Assembly: GCA_026261815.1 (NCBI GenBank) | Contig: JAMPIT010000856.1 | Coordinates: 9,718,001-9,782,000 of the forward strand | Length of the DNA: 64,000 nucleotides | Direction of reading: 5' to 3' | DNA from: Monarcha castaneiventris obscurior | Lineage: Eukaryota > Chordata > Aves > Passeriformes > Monarchidae | Shown here: piece by piece, positions 50,566-62,600 of the stretch | Position numbering within the stretch: the stretch's first letter is position 1 | Layout: each line of letters begins with the position of its first letter | Notes under the pieces: model-generated | The model's database searches: none | What the model was told of the DNA's origin: nothing | What the model saw: the letters and a program-made list of their open reading frames with translations, nothing else | Program-made: the position numbers and the translations under genes

Positions 50566-50619
50566 ACCGGACTGTTACCAACACCCACACCCTTGTGATG
50601 AAACAAAACCCATAAATGC
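50566..50619 (+). promoter_or_regulatory. ACTB: Beta-actin mRNA zipcode
   Basis: The 54 bases straight after the stop match the chicken beta-actin localisation element. They hold CGGAC (the ZBP1/IGF2BP1 KH3 site) followed about 10-15 bases later by the ACACCC repeat (the KH4 site). Relative to the chicken sequence as I remember it there is one difference, T for C at position 28. The element directs beta-actin mRNA to the leading edge and growth cones. Confidence 0.93.
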
Positions 50620-51142
50620 GCATAAAACAAGACGAGATTGGCATGGCTTTATTTGTTTTTTTTTTGGCGCTTGACTCAGGATTAAAAAACTGGAACGGTG
50701 AAGGTGTCAGCAGCAGTCTTAAAATGAAACATGTCGGAGCGAACGCCCCCAAAGTTCTACAATGCATCTGAGGACTTTGATTGTACATTTGTTTGTTTTT
50801 TTAATAGTCATTCCAAATATTACAATGCATTGTTACAGGAAGTTACTCGCCTCTGTGAAGGCAAAGCCCAGCTCGGAGGGAGTCCACCAGTTACAGCTGG
50901 TGTTAGGTTATAATTGCTTGTCTGTAAATTATGTAACCCGACAAGTGTCTTTTTGTATCTTTCCGCCTTAAAAACAAAACACACTTGATCCTTTTTCTCT
51001 TCGATTTGTCAAGCAAGCAGCCTGTGTTCCCCAGTGATAGATGTGAATGAAGGCTTTACAGTCCCCCGCAGGGTCTAGGAGAAGCGGTGCCAGTATGTGG
51101 GGGAGGGAGGGGCTACCTGTACACTGACTTAAGACCAGTTGA

Positions 51143-51148
51143 AATAAA
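51143..51148 (+). terminator. ACTB: ACTB poly(A) signal
   Basis: AATAAA in GAAATAAAAGTGCACACC is the conserved vertebrate beta-actin signal. GT-rich sequence (GGTGTTGGTTG) follows at 51172-51182. Confidence 0.93.
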
Positions 51149-51168
51149 AGTGCACACCATAGAGGCTT

Positions 51169-54100
51169 GACTGGTGTTGGTTGTTCATTTTCTTTCTTTC
51201 CGTGCCATTTTTTGACAGTTGCTCCCTGCGCTCATCTCACCCTTCCAGGCTGCACAGCTCTGCTATCGGGCTGGGGGGGGATGCTGGTGCTTCGGGGCAC
51301 AAGGCAGATGGCTTTGGGTGATTAGGGGAGGGGTAGAACAGCCTGCCAAACCTCTGGGTCTCCAAGGGTGCCTTGGGTTGGAGTTGTCCAGATACTGCTA
51401 GTGTGTGCAGCAGGGAGCTGCTGGAGGGAGCTGGGCTTAACAGGGATTGAACTGCACCTTCCCAAATGTTGCTCTGTGTGTCTCCCTTCTCAGTCTTCTG
51501 TGTCTCATGCTGGACTGATGGAACTAAATGGGATGTGATGCCATAGCCGAGCCAAAGCAGCTGCCTTCTCCCCCTGCCAAGGCTGCTTTGACTAGTCTGC
51601 AGCTCTACATGAGGCAGTGTTCCCACTTCCTGCTCCAGGTGTCACAGCTTGCCTGTCCTGCTCTCAGTTTGCCCTGGGTGGGAGGCCTGGGTTCAGGTAG
51701 GGAGACTCATGCCCTGGCAGTGTGCTGGCTGGGTGGAGCAGCTTTCAGGTGAAAGCAAGAGGAAGTCTGTGAAGTGGAAAGAATTGACTTCAGAGAGCAG
51801 GGCCACTGGAGTGCTCCATGGGTGGGGCTGGGAAAAAGGTGCAGGGAGGAGGGAGGAAGCTTTGGCAGGGTGCGTGACACAGCTCCAGTGCAGGTACCTA
51901 CCTTCAGCCCAGCCTTTGCCAGGAAGGTTTTGGGCTTATTGACTCTCTACCCATCCTTTGGGCTTCCAGACCTGTGAAGCTTCAGCCTTGTTTGATAAAC
52001 TTCTCTAGTTTTGTGGAAGAGGAGGGAGCCTCACAAAGCCATGCTGGGAGCTGAGACCCTGTTGGGCACAGCAACGACCACAGCCCCCCAGAGCTGGAAT
52101 CACATCTGTGGAAAAGAGAGAGGATTGAGGCTACTGGGTCAGGAACTAGGAAAAGCTGAGTCAGGTGACACTACTGCCAGCTTGGAGACCAGACCTGGGA
52201 GCATTTTTAAGAGTGAAGCTTCCCAAGGCTCTGCCAACCTTGCGTGCCTTTGAAGAGCTAATGGCTGTGATTGTGGCATGCTCGCAGCAGATGAAAGGCA
52301 GGGAACAGGCTCCAGTTCCTCTTTAATCCTCTGCCTGCCCTGCTCCTGCTCTGGCATTGTACTGTACTCAGGGTGGACCTGCCGGTTTCTGCCCCTCATC
52401 TCCACAGGCTCCCTCCGGGGTGCGATGGGAGCCTGGCAGGGCTGGAGGTGCAGACACTGGGCTGAGCTGACGAGTACTGGAAGCACCAGTTTGCAACAGA
52501 GGAGGTGAAACAGCTTGGAGCAAGGCCCAAACCGGGCTTATGACCTGAGGTCTTGGGGAAATGGGGTGAGGAGGAGGCAATGGCAGCTCCTGGGGAGGGA
52601 GCTGATGGAAGCAGGGTAGGAAAAAGGCCAGAAGCCAAGAAGAGATGACAGCAATAGGGAAATGGGGTGCCTTTCTTCAGCCTTTTCTGAAATGGTCACT
52701 GATTGCTGTGGGAAAATGTGCTGAGACACAAAGAACAGAAGAAACTGGTGGTAGTGAGAAACCAGTGAGCAGCAAAATGCCAGGGGCTGAGAGCAGCTCA
52801 GGTGGGCAGAGGTGTGAGCACAGGGAGAGTGGTGCAGAGCTGCTGAACACAGGGCAGCTGGGATGATTTTCATGCTCCAGAACCAACGGAGGTATGCTGT
52901 TAGTTAACACTTTGCAGGGCTTTTTCTCCTTTCTTCACATTTCACTTGCTGTTTTGGGTAACCAGCCCCTCAGTAAAATGAGGCTGAGCCTTCCACAGTC
53001 TTTCCTGATGCCTTTCTGGCGTGAGGCCATGGTGTGCACAGCCACTCTGCAGGCTGCTCCAGCAAGGCTCCATTTATCCCTCCTCTGGGCCATTACATGC
53101 TGGAGAAAAGAATGTGGTGCCGGGCAGGGACAACTGTGAGCATTACTCACTGCTCCCAACTCCAACGAGCACAGGGGAGCATGGAGTGGTTTCCTCTCAG
53201 GAACGTCAAGTGCTGGAAGAGGGGATTTTTTAACTGCAGTTTCTCTGCCGTGGAGTTTCAGAGGGCTCAATTCACCCATCACCGTTTCACAGAGGTGGGG
53301 CAATGCCAAGAGGCCTGTCAGGGAGGGAGTAAAGGAGCCAGGCTTTAGCCATGGTAGACTCAAAGGAGAAGTTGTGTAGGGAATAATCAGTGCCCTGGCT
53401 ATCTCCTCCTCTTCTCCAGCACACAAATAGCCAGGGGTTTTGGGGAGACCAGAAGCTTTAATATGTCCACCCACGGGCCAGGCTGAGCATGTCCCCCTGT
53501 CTGGCTCAGCCATGGTGACGTCCTGGGATTCCTCAGGCTGCAGAGACAGCGGCTCTACATCATTCCAAGTCAACCAGCCCTTTCCTACCTCCCTGTAGCT
53601 GCCCTGGGAGAGACGGCTCAGCTCAAGGGAGCTGAGCAAACACGTTTTACACCCTTTCTTCCCTCAGAGTTCCCAACTTTCCCTCCTGCTAGAGACAGTC
53701 ACTGGCACTTCACCTGCAATTAGCTGATGACCTGGAAAGTCACCTCACTGAGCTGCTTATGGAATCAAGCCACTGCCGGGAATTAGTGATGTCCTTGGCA
53801 AAGGAGACGGTTGCAGCTCTCGGGATTTAGCCCTGAAGGGCCTCATTGTCTCTCAGCTGTGTCAGGGACAGTTGACCAGGAACGGTCCCTGGATGGGGAG
53901 GGTCCTGTTCTCTCGTTAGTGAACATGTGCTCCTCCAGGAGAGGTGCCAGCTGGCCGTGTGCAAAAATCCCAGGGAATCTCAGAGCATTCAAACTCAACT
54001 GGCCTCCTTGCAGAAGTCCCCAGGGAGGGTACAAAGCGCCAGCTTCAGAAAATGGCCATTCTGAGGTACCCGTTCAGGGATGGGTCTGTGGTATTGGCTG

Positions 54101-55567
54101 TGCTTGGGGTAGGAGTAGTCTTGGTCTCTGAAGTTGTTCTTTGCAGGATTGCTGACCTGGACCCTGCCCTGACTTGCATTATAGACATCTGTAATCCACT
54201 TTAGCAGGCCTTACAGTATTAAACCATATCAGGGATTGAGAATCACTCCCAGCAGTGGAGCTAGCAATCCACCCAAGCATACCAAGTGCTCTGCTTGCTG
54301 CAGTCAGGCTGGGCTTTAGTCAAGCTGGCAAAAAGATGTTCAGGCTGTATCAAACTTAAGAATCAGAGGAGAGAACTGAAGCAAGACTTTCCAGATGGAA
54401 AAACACAAAATCCCCAGGACAGTCTGGCCTTGGACCTTGGACGTTAAGATATTTTGTTTTATACAGAGCAAAATATCTTGATACTGGTATTACTTTGTTT
54501 GCCTGTCTGGACTGGGACAGCAAGATACGTGCTTACCTTGTTTGGGCTAGGAAAATGTGTATTGGTTGTAAGGCGACCAAAGTCTACCCACATGGAGAAG
54601 AGGCACAGCAAGGAGGGTTTCCCCTATCACTATCTGGTTACCTCCCAAGGCCATGAAGAGAAATGCCTGAGTGCAAGGTAGATGTTCAATTCCTTCCTCC
54701 TTTACTGCCCGCTTCTGCTTTGTCTTCAACCTTCGTGTCTGATCTGCACCAACACACTGCTCGTTTATTTAGTGGATTCCAAGTCCAAATGCAGCTTCTC
54801 TTACAAAGCCTGGTTTCTCCTCAGGAGCTCCTTACACCACCCTCTGTTCCCAGTACTTATTCGGGGTTGTCAGCTGCTGTCTGGCCTCTGTACACCCCAG
54901 GGCTGGAGGGAATTTATGGCTACTCCAAACGCTGGCTGCTCCAGCCACCCCGGCTCTCTGGGCAGGGCCTTCCCTCTGCCTTTGGGACTCACTGATGGTT
55001 TTATTTATCATTTGCATTGGAAATGCAGGTCTCCTCCACCCCGGTCTCTGCTTTCCCTGCTGACTGCAAGTATGGGTAGGTTGGTATTTTTCCAGATGTC
55101 AAACGAGTCGGTCTTGATTGAAAGGCCTCCGGATTTAATTTGTGATTACCTTTTATTCAAGTGAAACACATGACAAACAAAGCAGGTACAGATCCTCTAC
55201 AGAGGACCTCATCTAAGAGCTAAGAATGGTTTTCCTCCTGAGCTCTCTCACAGGCCTAGAAGCAAAATACATAATCAAGACTTGAGGCACTTGCTATTTC
55301 TAAGTGAAACCCCCAATTTACCCTTAATATAATTCACGGCCTTAAATGGCAACAATCAAGCAGGAAGAAAATAGCAACTTATTCATCTTCCTTTATGGGT
55401 CATCTTTAAAACACATTTTCTGTGAACAAAATTCCTGAAGCATACACGTAACTGGAAATTCCAGAGCTCCAGTCCTGTCTGTACTTGAGATTTGGGAGAG
55501 GAGCTATGTGGAGCTACACTGTGCTGAGCCAGCTGCTCCCCTTGGACATGGCTGTGTGCAATGGCTG
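51169..55567. other. Intergenic DNA between ACTB and FBXL18
   Basis: About 4.4 kb with no recognised exon, RNA gene or intact element. Short frames on both strands have no familiar product. The right end passes into CR1 sequence. Confidence 0.6.
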
Positions 55568-55619
55568 TGGTCACAGCAGCCCTGGATGATTCTGCATGGC
55601 CCTTTGCACATCAATTAAG

Positions 55620-55836
55620 GGTAGGATGGTGATATTGGGAAGAAATTCTTCCCTGTAAGGATGGTGAGGCCCTGGCACAAGTTGCCCAGAGAAGCTGTGG
55701 CTGCCCCATCTCTGGAATGCCCCAGGTTGGACGGGGCTTGGAGCAACCTGGGATAGTGGATCCTGTGGAAGTGGGATGGAATGGGGTGATCTTTTAAGTT
55801 CCAGCCCAAACCATTCTAGTATTCTATAGTGTGACC
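55620..55836 (+). repeat. CR1 LINE 3' fragment, first of a tandem pair
   Basis: 'gaagaaattcttccctgtaa', 'agttgcccagagaagctgtg' and 'agcccaaaccattctagtat' follow the CR1 3' end, with a decayed octamer tail near 55815-55832. The orientation is plus. Confidence 0.9.
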
Positions 55837-55839
55837 TGC

Positions 55840-56385
55840 AGGACCAGGGCAGTGATTCTGCCCCTGTACTTGCAACTGGAGAGGCCACACCTCAAGTGCT
55901 GTGTCCAGTTCCAGGCCCCTCAATCCAAGAAGGACATTGAGGCACTGGAACATGTCCAGAGAAGGGAATGGGGATGAGGAAGGGTCTTGAGCAGCAGGAG
56001 TGGCTGAGGAAGCTGGTGGGGCTCAGCCTGGAGAAAAGGAGGATCAGGGGGGACCTTCTTGCTCTCCACAACTCCCTGAGGTGAGGTTGTAGGGAGATGG
56101 GGGTCAGACTCAGCTCCCAGGGAACAACAGGCAGGATGAGAAGAAACGGTCTTAAGGTGTGCCAGGGGAGGGTCAAGTTGGACATCAGGAAGAATTTCTT
56201 CACAGAAGGGCTTGTTAGGGATTGGAAGGGGCTGCTCGGGTGGGTGGTGGAGTCACCATCCCTGGAGGTGTTTAAGGCAAGCCCGGACATGGCACTCAGT
56301 GCTCTGGTCTGGCTGACACGGCGGTGTTCGGTCAAAGATTAGACTCGATGATCTCAGAGCTCTTTTCCAACGTGAACGACCTCGG
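55840..56385 (+). repeat. CR1 LINE 3' fragment, second of a tandem pair
   Basis: This longer CR1 copy in the same direction starts at the tail of the preceding one. 'gtgctgtgtccagttccagg', 'gacatcaggaagaatttctt' and 'accatccctggaggtgttta' are diagnostic. It ends near 56385, within about 20-50 bases of the FBXL18 CpG-rich promoter; the terminal octamer repeats are lost. Confidence 0.92.
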
Positions 56386-56417
56386 TGTCCTCTGACTCCA
56401 TGGACCCGCCACTCCCA

Positions 56418-56535
56418 CCATGGCAGCGCCGCCCTCAAGATGGCGCCGCACCGAGGCCGCGCCGCGCTCAAGATGGCGGCGCGGGGCGGGCGCTGCCGCG
56501 GAACCGGGTCATGGCCGCGCCGGAAGAGCCGTGAG
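56418..56535 (+). promoter_or_regulatory. FBXL18: FBXL18 TATA-less promoter with paired YY1-type sites
   Basis: AAGATGGCG occurs at 56438-56446 and again at 56470-56478, 32 bases apart. It is accompanied by a GC box (GGGGCGGG near 56482) and an ETS core (CCGGAAG near 56519). There is no TATA box. This is the usual make-up of a housekeeping CpG-island promoter, in which YY1 sites often lie just after the start. A short upstream frame (56511-56534) lies between here and the main ATG. Confidence 0.7.
56511..56534 (+). other. Short upstream ORF in FBXL18 leader
   Basis: ATG at 56511 opens a seven-codon frame reading MAAPEEP and closes with TGA at 56532-56534, ending about 100 bases before the main start. 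It lies in the leader only if transcription starts upstream of 56511, which is likely but unproven. Confidence 0.4.
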
Positions 56536-56631
56536 GCGGCCGGGCCGGCGGGAGCCAGCCCGGGACGCGGCCGCTGCGAGCGGGGCCCGGCGAGGCGGTG
56601 GCGGCTGCGGCGGGACCGTGCGGCTGCCGCC

Positions 56632-56649
56632 ATGTCGCGCTGCGGAGAG
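56632..56649 (+). CDS. FBXL18: FBXL18 coding exon 1
   Basis: ATG in GCCGCCATGTCG, a strong Kozak context, opens MSRCGE, and GTGAGTCGG follows at 56650. Only six codons are present. The choice rests on the Kozak match, the phase-0 junction to exon 2 and the CpG-island position. Confidence 0.75.
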
Positions 56650-59600
56650 GTGAGTCGGGGCTTGTGGGGCTCAGCCCGCCCCCCGCTTCCCCTCCGCACC
56701 GGCCCCTCGGGGCGCCGGTAACCGGGGCTGCTGCGGGGCTGGGGGAGCCGGCAGCCCTCAGGGCGGGAGCCGGGCTCGGGGGCAGGGAGGGCGCTCGGCG
56801 GCGGGGCCAGGACGCCAGAATCGCCCTGGCCGTGTGTCTCTGGGGGGCTCACAGGGGCTGTGGGGTGGAGCAGCCCCGCTTCCCCTCAGGAGCTGCCCTG
56901 GCGTTAGTGCCGGTTTGGGCTGTGGTTTCGCCGTTAAGGTGTGAGTGTGTTGCACAAGAGCTGTGGGTGATGTCGGACTGCAGTGTTGGTGTGTGTCTGT
57001 ATGTGTAAACAGATATATATAGCCGTATATATATGTATATATGCATGGTTATATAACTCCTAAGGTTAGTGAAACGGGTGGCGCTTGGAGGAAGGATGTA
57101 GAAAGAGATTGCTGTGATATATTTGGGAAAGGATCATGGACAGTCACTCTTCCAGTTGCAAAGTAAGTACAATTGATGGAAATGTTAGCCAACAGTGAAA
57201 GACCTAGTGAAAGACCTAGTGAAAGTACCGTGGCTTTGTGTGAAGTTTTGCACTACCTCCATATTCTCCTTTTCTTTTTCCTCCTTCATATTTTTTCCTC
57301 CAGGAGGTTGTAAGTGAAGAGAGTGAGGAGGAAAGCAATGGAGTCAACTTGATGGAGTTCTCAGATGAGATCCTTCTGCACATCCTCAGCTATGTCCCTT
57401 GCACAGACCTGGTCCTGAATGTTAGGAGAACCTGCAGGAAACTTGCAACACTTTGCCTTGACAAGAGTCTAACACATACAGTTCTGCTTCAGAAGGACTA
57501 TAAGGTAGGGAGAGTAGCTTGCTTCTTCTGTTAGCTGTGAGGACAAATCTGACTTCTGAAAAGCAATGCCAAACAGTAGGCCTTGCCAATGTGTATCCAT
57601 AAATAGATCGCTCCTGAACTCTGAAATCAAATACACAATAAGCTGTTTTATAAAAGTATTTATTTCCCAGAATGCTTTGTTAGAACAGCTCTGTTAGTTA
57701 TATAAAATACTGTCAGTGAAAACTTAACTTCTCCATATTTTTGGAAGCTAAAATGAAAGTAAATGTGACCTTCCATTTGTAACTGTGGTTGTGTAAAGTT
57801 GCCATTTTCTCAAAGTATGTTTCCCATGTTGTTGTGCAAAAAAATCTTGTGCGTGTTGCTGTCAGGCATGCAGTCAGCAAAGCCAGAAATTGTGTGCATG
57901 TTATAACAAAAATAAAGCTTGGGAAGGAAGGATGATATATTCAATGGGAACTGCATCAGCCAGTGCAGGCAAGGGGAAGCCCTTGTTGCTCATTTCCAAA
58001 AGAGGAATCCGAATGAAGAAGAATGGCAGCATTCTTCTTTCAATTTGAGTTTCTGCATATGGCCAGTTCTGCTGAAATAGCTTTGCTGGTAGGAAATGGA
58101 GTTGGTTTTCCCTTTCGCTCTCAGCTGCTGAACAGTCTGTAATGTAGAACGCAGAAGCAAAAGGAAGTGTAGTCTTAAGAGTCCAAAACATGGCAGACTG
58201 AGCTGCCAGCAGTGTGATAATTCTTAGGCTGTGCTGCCATCCCCAAACCTTTGGATGAGCCATGTAACCCAAGTGCCAACCACTCTTATCCCCATCTCCA
58301 GCTGGGAAACCGAGTCAGTGCCCACCATTGCTGTATATCTCACTGAATGTGGTTTTGTTTGGGTGCAGGTGAACAAAGACAAAGTGAAGCAGCTGATGAG
58401 GGACATTGGAAAGGAGATCTACCAGCTGAACATGGCCGGCTGCTACTGGCTGCCCAGCTCCACTATCGACCACGTAACACGGTGCAAGAACCTGGTCAAG
58501 CTGAACCTGTCTGGCTGCCACGTCACCTCTCTCCGGCTCTCCAAGATGCTCTCCACGCTCCAGCACCTGCGCTCCCTGGCCATCGACGTGAACCCGGGGT
58601 TTGATGCCAGCCAGCTGAGCAGTGAGTGCAAAGCCACCCTCAGCCGTGTCTCGGAGCTGAAGCAAACCCTTTACACGCCCTCCTACGGTGTCGTCCCGTG
58701 CTGCACCAGCCTTGAGAAACTGCTGCTTTACTTCGAGATCCTCGATCGCTCGCGGGAGGGGTTTATGCTCTCTGGGCAGCTGATGGTGGGCGAGAGCAAC
58801 GTGCCCCATTACCAGAACCTCCGCATCTTCTACGCCAGGCTGGCTCCTGGCTACGTCAATCAGGAGGTGGTGAGGCTGTACTTGGCAGTGCTGAGTGATC
58901 GGACACCTGAGAACCTCCACGCCTTCCTCATCTCTGCCCCCGGCAGCTTTGCGGAGACGGGAGCCACCAAAAACCTCCTGGACTCCATGGCTCGAAATGT
59001 ACGTCTGGATGCTTTACAACTGCCCAAAGCCTGGATTAACGGCTCTGGGCTCCTGCAACACTTGAAGTTCAACAACCCTTTCTACTTCAGCTTTAGCCGA
59101 TGCACCTTATCTGGTGGGCACCTGATCCAGAGGGTCATTAATGGTGGGAAGGATCTTAAAAGCCTGACCAGTTTGAATCTCAGTGGCTGCGTTCACTGTC
59201 TGGCCCCGGAGTCCTTGTTTCGGAAAGCGGAAGATGACATCGACAGCAGCATTTTGGAAAGCCTGGTAGTGTCTTGCTGCAACCTGAGACATCTGAACCT
59301 GTCTGCAGCTCACCACCACAGCTCTGAAAGCATAGGGAACCACCTGTGCCAGCTCCTGTCCAGGCTAAAGCACCTCCTCTCTTTAGCACTACCAGTTTGC
59401 TCCATCACAGATGTTGCTGCAAGCGTGGAGAAGCCTCCCACCACACCTAATTTGGTGCCCCAAACATTTGGAAGGAAAGTTCGGATTGGGATACAGACAT
59501 GTCCAAGGAACTTAGGGGACCAGGCAAATCAGAAGATCGAGTCTTCAGTGTTTTGGGCTCTGATGGCAAGCCTCCGATTTTTGGAAACCTTGGAGATCAT

Positions 59601-62600
59601 TGGGTCCAGTTTCTCCTCAGCCATGCCCCGCAACGAGCCAGCAATTCGGAACTCGTTGCCTCCCTGTGTGCGGGCCCAGAGTGTGGGGGATTCAGAGGTG
59701 GCTGCCATTAGCCAATTGACTTACCTGCAGAGCCTCACCTTAGCACAGCTGCCAAATATCCTCACGGGCTCTGGGCTCGTCAACATCGGGCTGCAGTGCC
59801 AGCACCTGCGGACTCTTTCCTTGGCCAACCTGGGCATGATGGGCAAGGTGGTCTATATGTCTGCTCTCACGGACATGCTGAAACACTGCAAGTGTTTGAG
59901 AGATCTCAGGTGAGGGGCTGCCCTTGAACATCTCCCATTTCGTTTGTGGATCTCCAGAAATGTGATGTGTGGTTTGTTGTGGCTACTGTTCAAAGTGTTC
60001 CGGTCCAGAGCAGCTGCAGTGGTTTGAAAACTGTGTATTTTCCTTCCTGACTTGTGGATAACGGGAAGGCATTGCATGTTGTCCTTGAGGGCTCAGGATA
60101 TGCCCTTTAACCAGTGTTTTAGGAGCAGAAAGTGCTGAGACTGCCTTCCTTTTAGATAAAGAAGAGTGCATGCTGCATATTTGGGAGCTAGCAGCTTGTC
60201 AGGGCAGGTTAAACACTACGTGCTTTTGCTGACTTTTTGGCTTTGTGTACACGCACATCTTTTAAATTTCCAGGAAGGAAGAGACTCCTACACTGTCTAG
60301 ATAATGTAGAGTTTTCTTTAGGTTTCTCAATGAGATACTTGTCTGCCTTGGGTTTGTATGAAAATCTCACCTCTTTTTTTTTTTATTTCTTTTCTTTATA
60401 ATGTACTGAAAACATTCCAGATTTAGTTTGTCCTGTTGTTGTTCCTCTCCTGGTAGGATTTAAAGGATCCCACCAAGGGTCTGATCCTAAAGGGTGCACA
60501 AAGGAGGTTCACAAAGGTAGCCAAAATGTGCTTGTGAAAGGAGGCTCTGGTGGTTTCCTTGCACCAGTCCATATGAACACAAATGTTACCACTTTAGAGA
60601 GATGGCTTTTTCTTTTTCTTTTTTTTTTTTTTGCCCCTAAATCAGCCTCTTTTAGTGAAACTGCAGAACCTGTCAGTCCCATTGTCCCCCTTTGTTCACA
60701 AACAGGTCCAAAATGCTGTGCAGTTGGGACAGCAAGGTCACAGTTCTGTTACTGTGGCTGAAATCACTGCTCATCACCTGAGACTGGTGTTTGTGTGCCT
60801 GCTCCTGATCCACTGCAATAGAAGGTTTTAATTTTCCACCACTTCCCATTTATAACGGGGGAGGAGTGTGCTGGTCTCTCATCCAAGGGATGGCAGCTGT
60901 TGGGAATTCAGTTGCTCGAGGTCTTGGGTTACGTGAATGTGTCTTTAATCTTCAGGAGTGTAAATGGCCATGGAGGAAGGAGGTTTGGGTGTGCAGTGTT
61001 GCTTTGCTCATCCTAGGCCCTGTAGCTTCCTGAGGCTTTGAAATGGAGGCCAAGAGCGATAGAGATGGGAGGCAGCACAGAGCCTGGAATAAAGGCTGCA
61101 ACAGGGCTGTCTCCTTGTACTGCATTTGGGTGGAAGGTGTCACTCTTCTTTTTTGAGTAAAGACTAAGGTTTTATATTGGCTTAAGATGGTTTTAGAAAT
61201 TAGCACGTCCTCCTGATAATGTAGTTTCCTTTCGATTTGACTCATTCCCTGCTGTTTCCACCCTTTTCTCCCTTCCCAGCTTTCCAGGCTGAGGAACAAG
61301 TTTAAGGGGCTACTCCAAAGCAACGTTGCCATCTAGCGAGTGAAGGGAGGCATTGCAGGTGTGGCTGGTGTGTCCCAGAGATTCACCTGGAAATCTGGAT
61401 CCTGGAGATTCTGTGCTTTTTGTCCTAAATTTACAGTGCCCCAATAATGATGTTGAAAAATTGAAGAGGATGCCCATTCTCTTAATATGAATTTTAACTT
61501 ATTACCCAAAGTGCTGATATGCTCTTAGGATCTCTTCAGGCAATGCCACCCGACAGCAGTCATGGGCTGAGACTGAAACAGAATTTATCAATTAACAGGA
61601 TTAAGTTGCTGAGATACCCCTGCATATTACAAAGCCTATGCAGAGATTATCCAGATCAGGTTGGGCCCGACAGCTTGTTATCACCTAATGGATTAACCTT
61701 CTTGGAGCTCTTGGCTTTCCTGACCCAATGACTGAGATTCCCAAGTGCTCTGAAGCCCAGTAGTAAATCTGCACTAAGCAGATGAACTCTCCTGGTGGCA
61801 CGGGCCCCGAGCAGGTTCAGCTCCCTGCAGGCTGGTTTCTGTGAGGGAGTCACCCACTTATGCTGCTGGTTAAAACACAGACCCCTTGTTGGCCAGGTGT
61901 GGCTTCACTGTGTGATTTTGTTGTCCTGGATCACTGTGGCAGAGGATCCTGTCTCTCCTCCCTGGGCCAGGTGTTTAAGGTAAAGGTTGAGTTGATGGTG
62001 GTTGTTCTTCCTGTGGGAGAGCTGTAGCTCTGATCCTTTGCCAGGGCTGGTTGTGGTCACTGTGTTGGCCCCAGTTCTGCATCACTCTTTGTGCACTGTG
62101 TGTTTTTCATGCCTGCTTCTCCCCAGGCAGTAAACTGAAGATATCACCAGTTTGGGCAGTTTTTGTACGCTGGAGCAGAAGGTGCCCAAATCCACATCAC
62201 CTGCTTGGTGGATGTCAGGTAGCAGAACCCAGGCTGTGCTTGTAAGCCTACTGCTTAGATCCAAGGCTTTCTTACCCACCATACTTCGTGGGGAACTTGC
62301 AAAACCAGGGTTACTCCAGGGTTACTCCCTGTGGGCGCCTGAATTCTGCAGTTTAGGGCCTTTCTGCCTATTTGTGCCCTTGTCCTTCAGGATTGGAGGC
62401 ACTGCTTGATCCGTTTGCCAGCCCCCCATGAATGTGCTGTGTCTTTCCCTCTTGTCTGAGAGCGTCCCAGGCATGAATTGCCCATTGACTTGTTTTTGTT
62501 TATTCCTGCAGGCTGGAACAGCCGTACTTCTGTGCAGGCGCCCAGTTCTTCCAGGCACTGAGTCACTGCTCCTCTCTCCAGCGGCTTTGCATCGTCTCCC

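Larger units (their letters stand above)
50566..51168 (+). other. ACTB: ACTB 3'UTR
   Basis: About 600 bases from the stop to cleavage downstream of AATAAA. It opens with the zipcode and carries the beta-actin-typical block near 50680-50870. Candidate microRNA matches are AACTGGAA (miR-145, 8-mer) at 50688-50695 and CATTCCA (miR-1/206, 7-mer) near 50811-50817. Confidence 0.9.

Noticed and set aside
55571..56335. Open frames over the CR1 pair as genes
   Set aside because: They translate the untranslated 3' region of CR1 in arbitrary frames.
58231..58368. Upstream extension of the FBXL18 exon 3 frame
   Set aside because: It runs through the polypyrimidine tract and acceptor at 58368. Exon 2 joins in phase at 58369 with the expected protein continuity.
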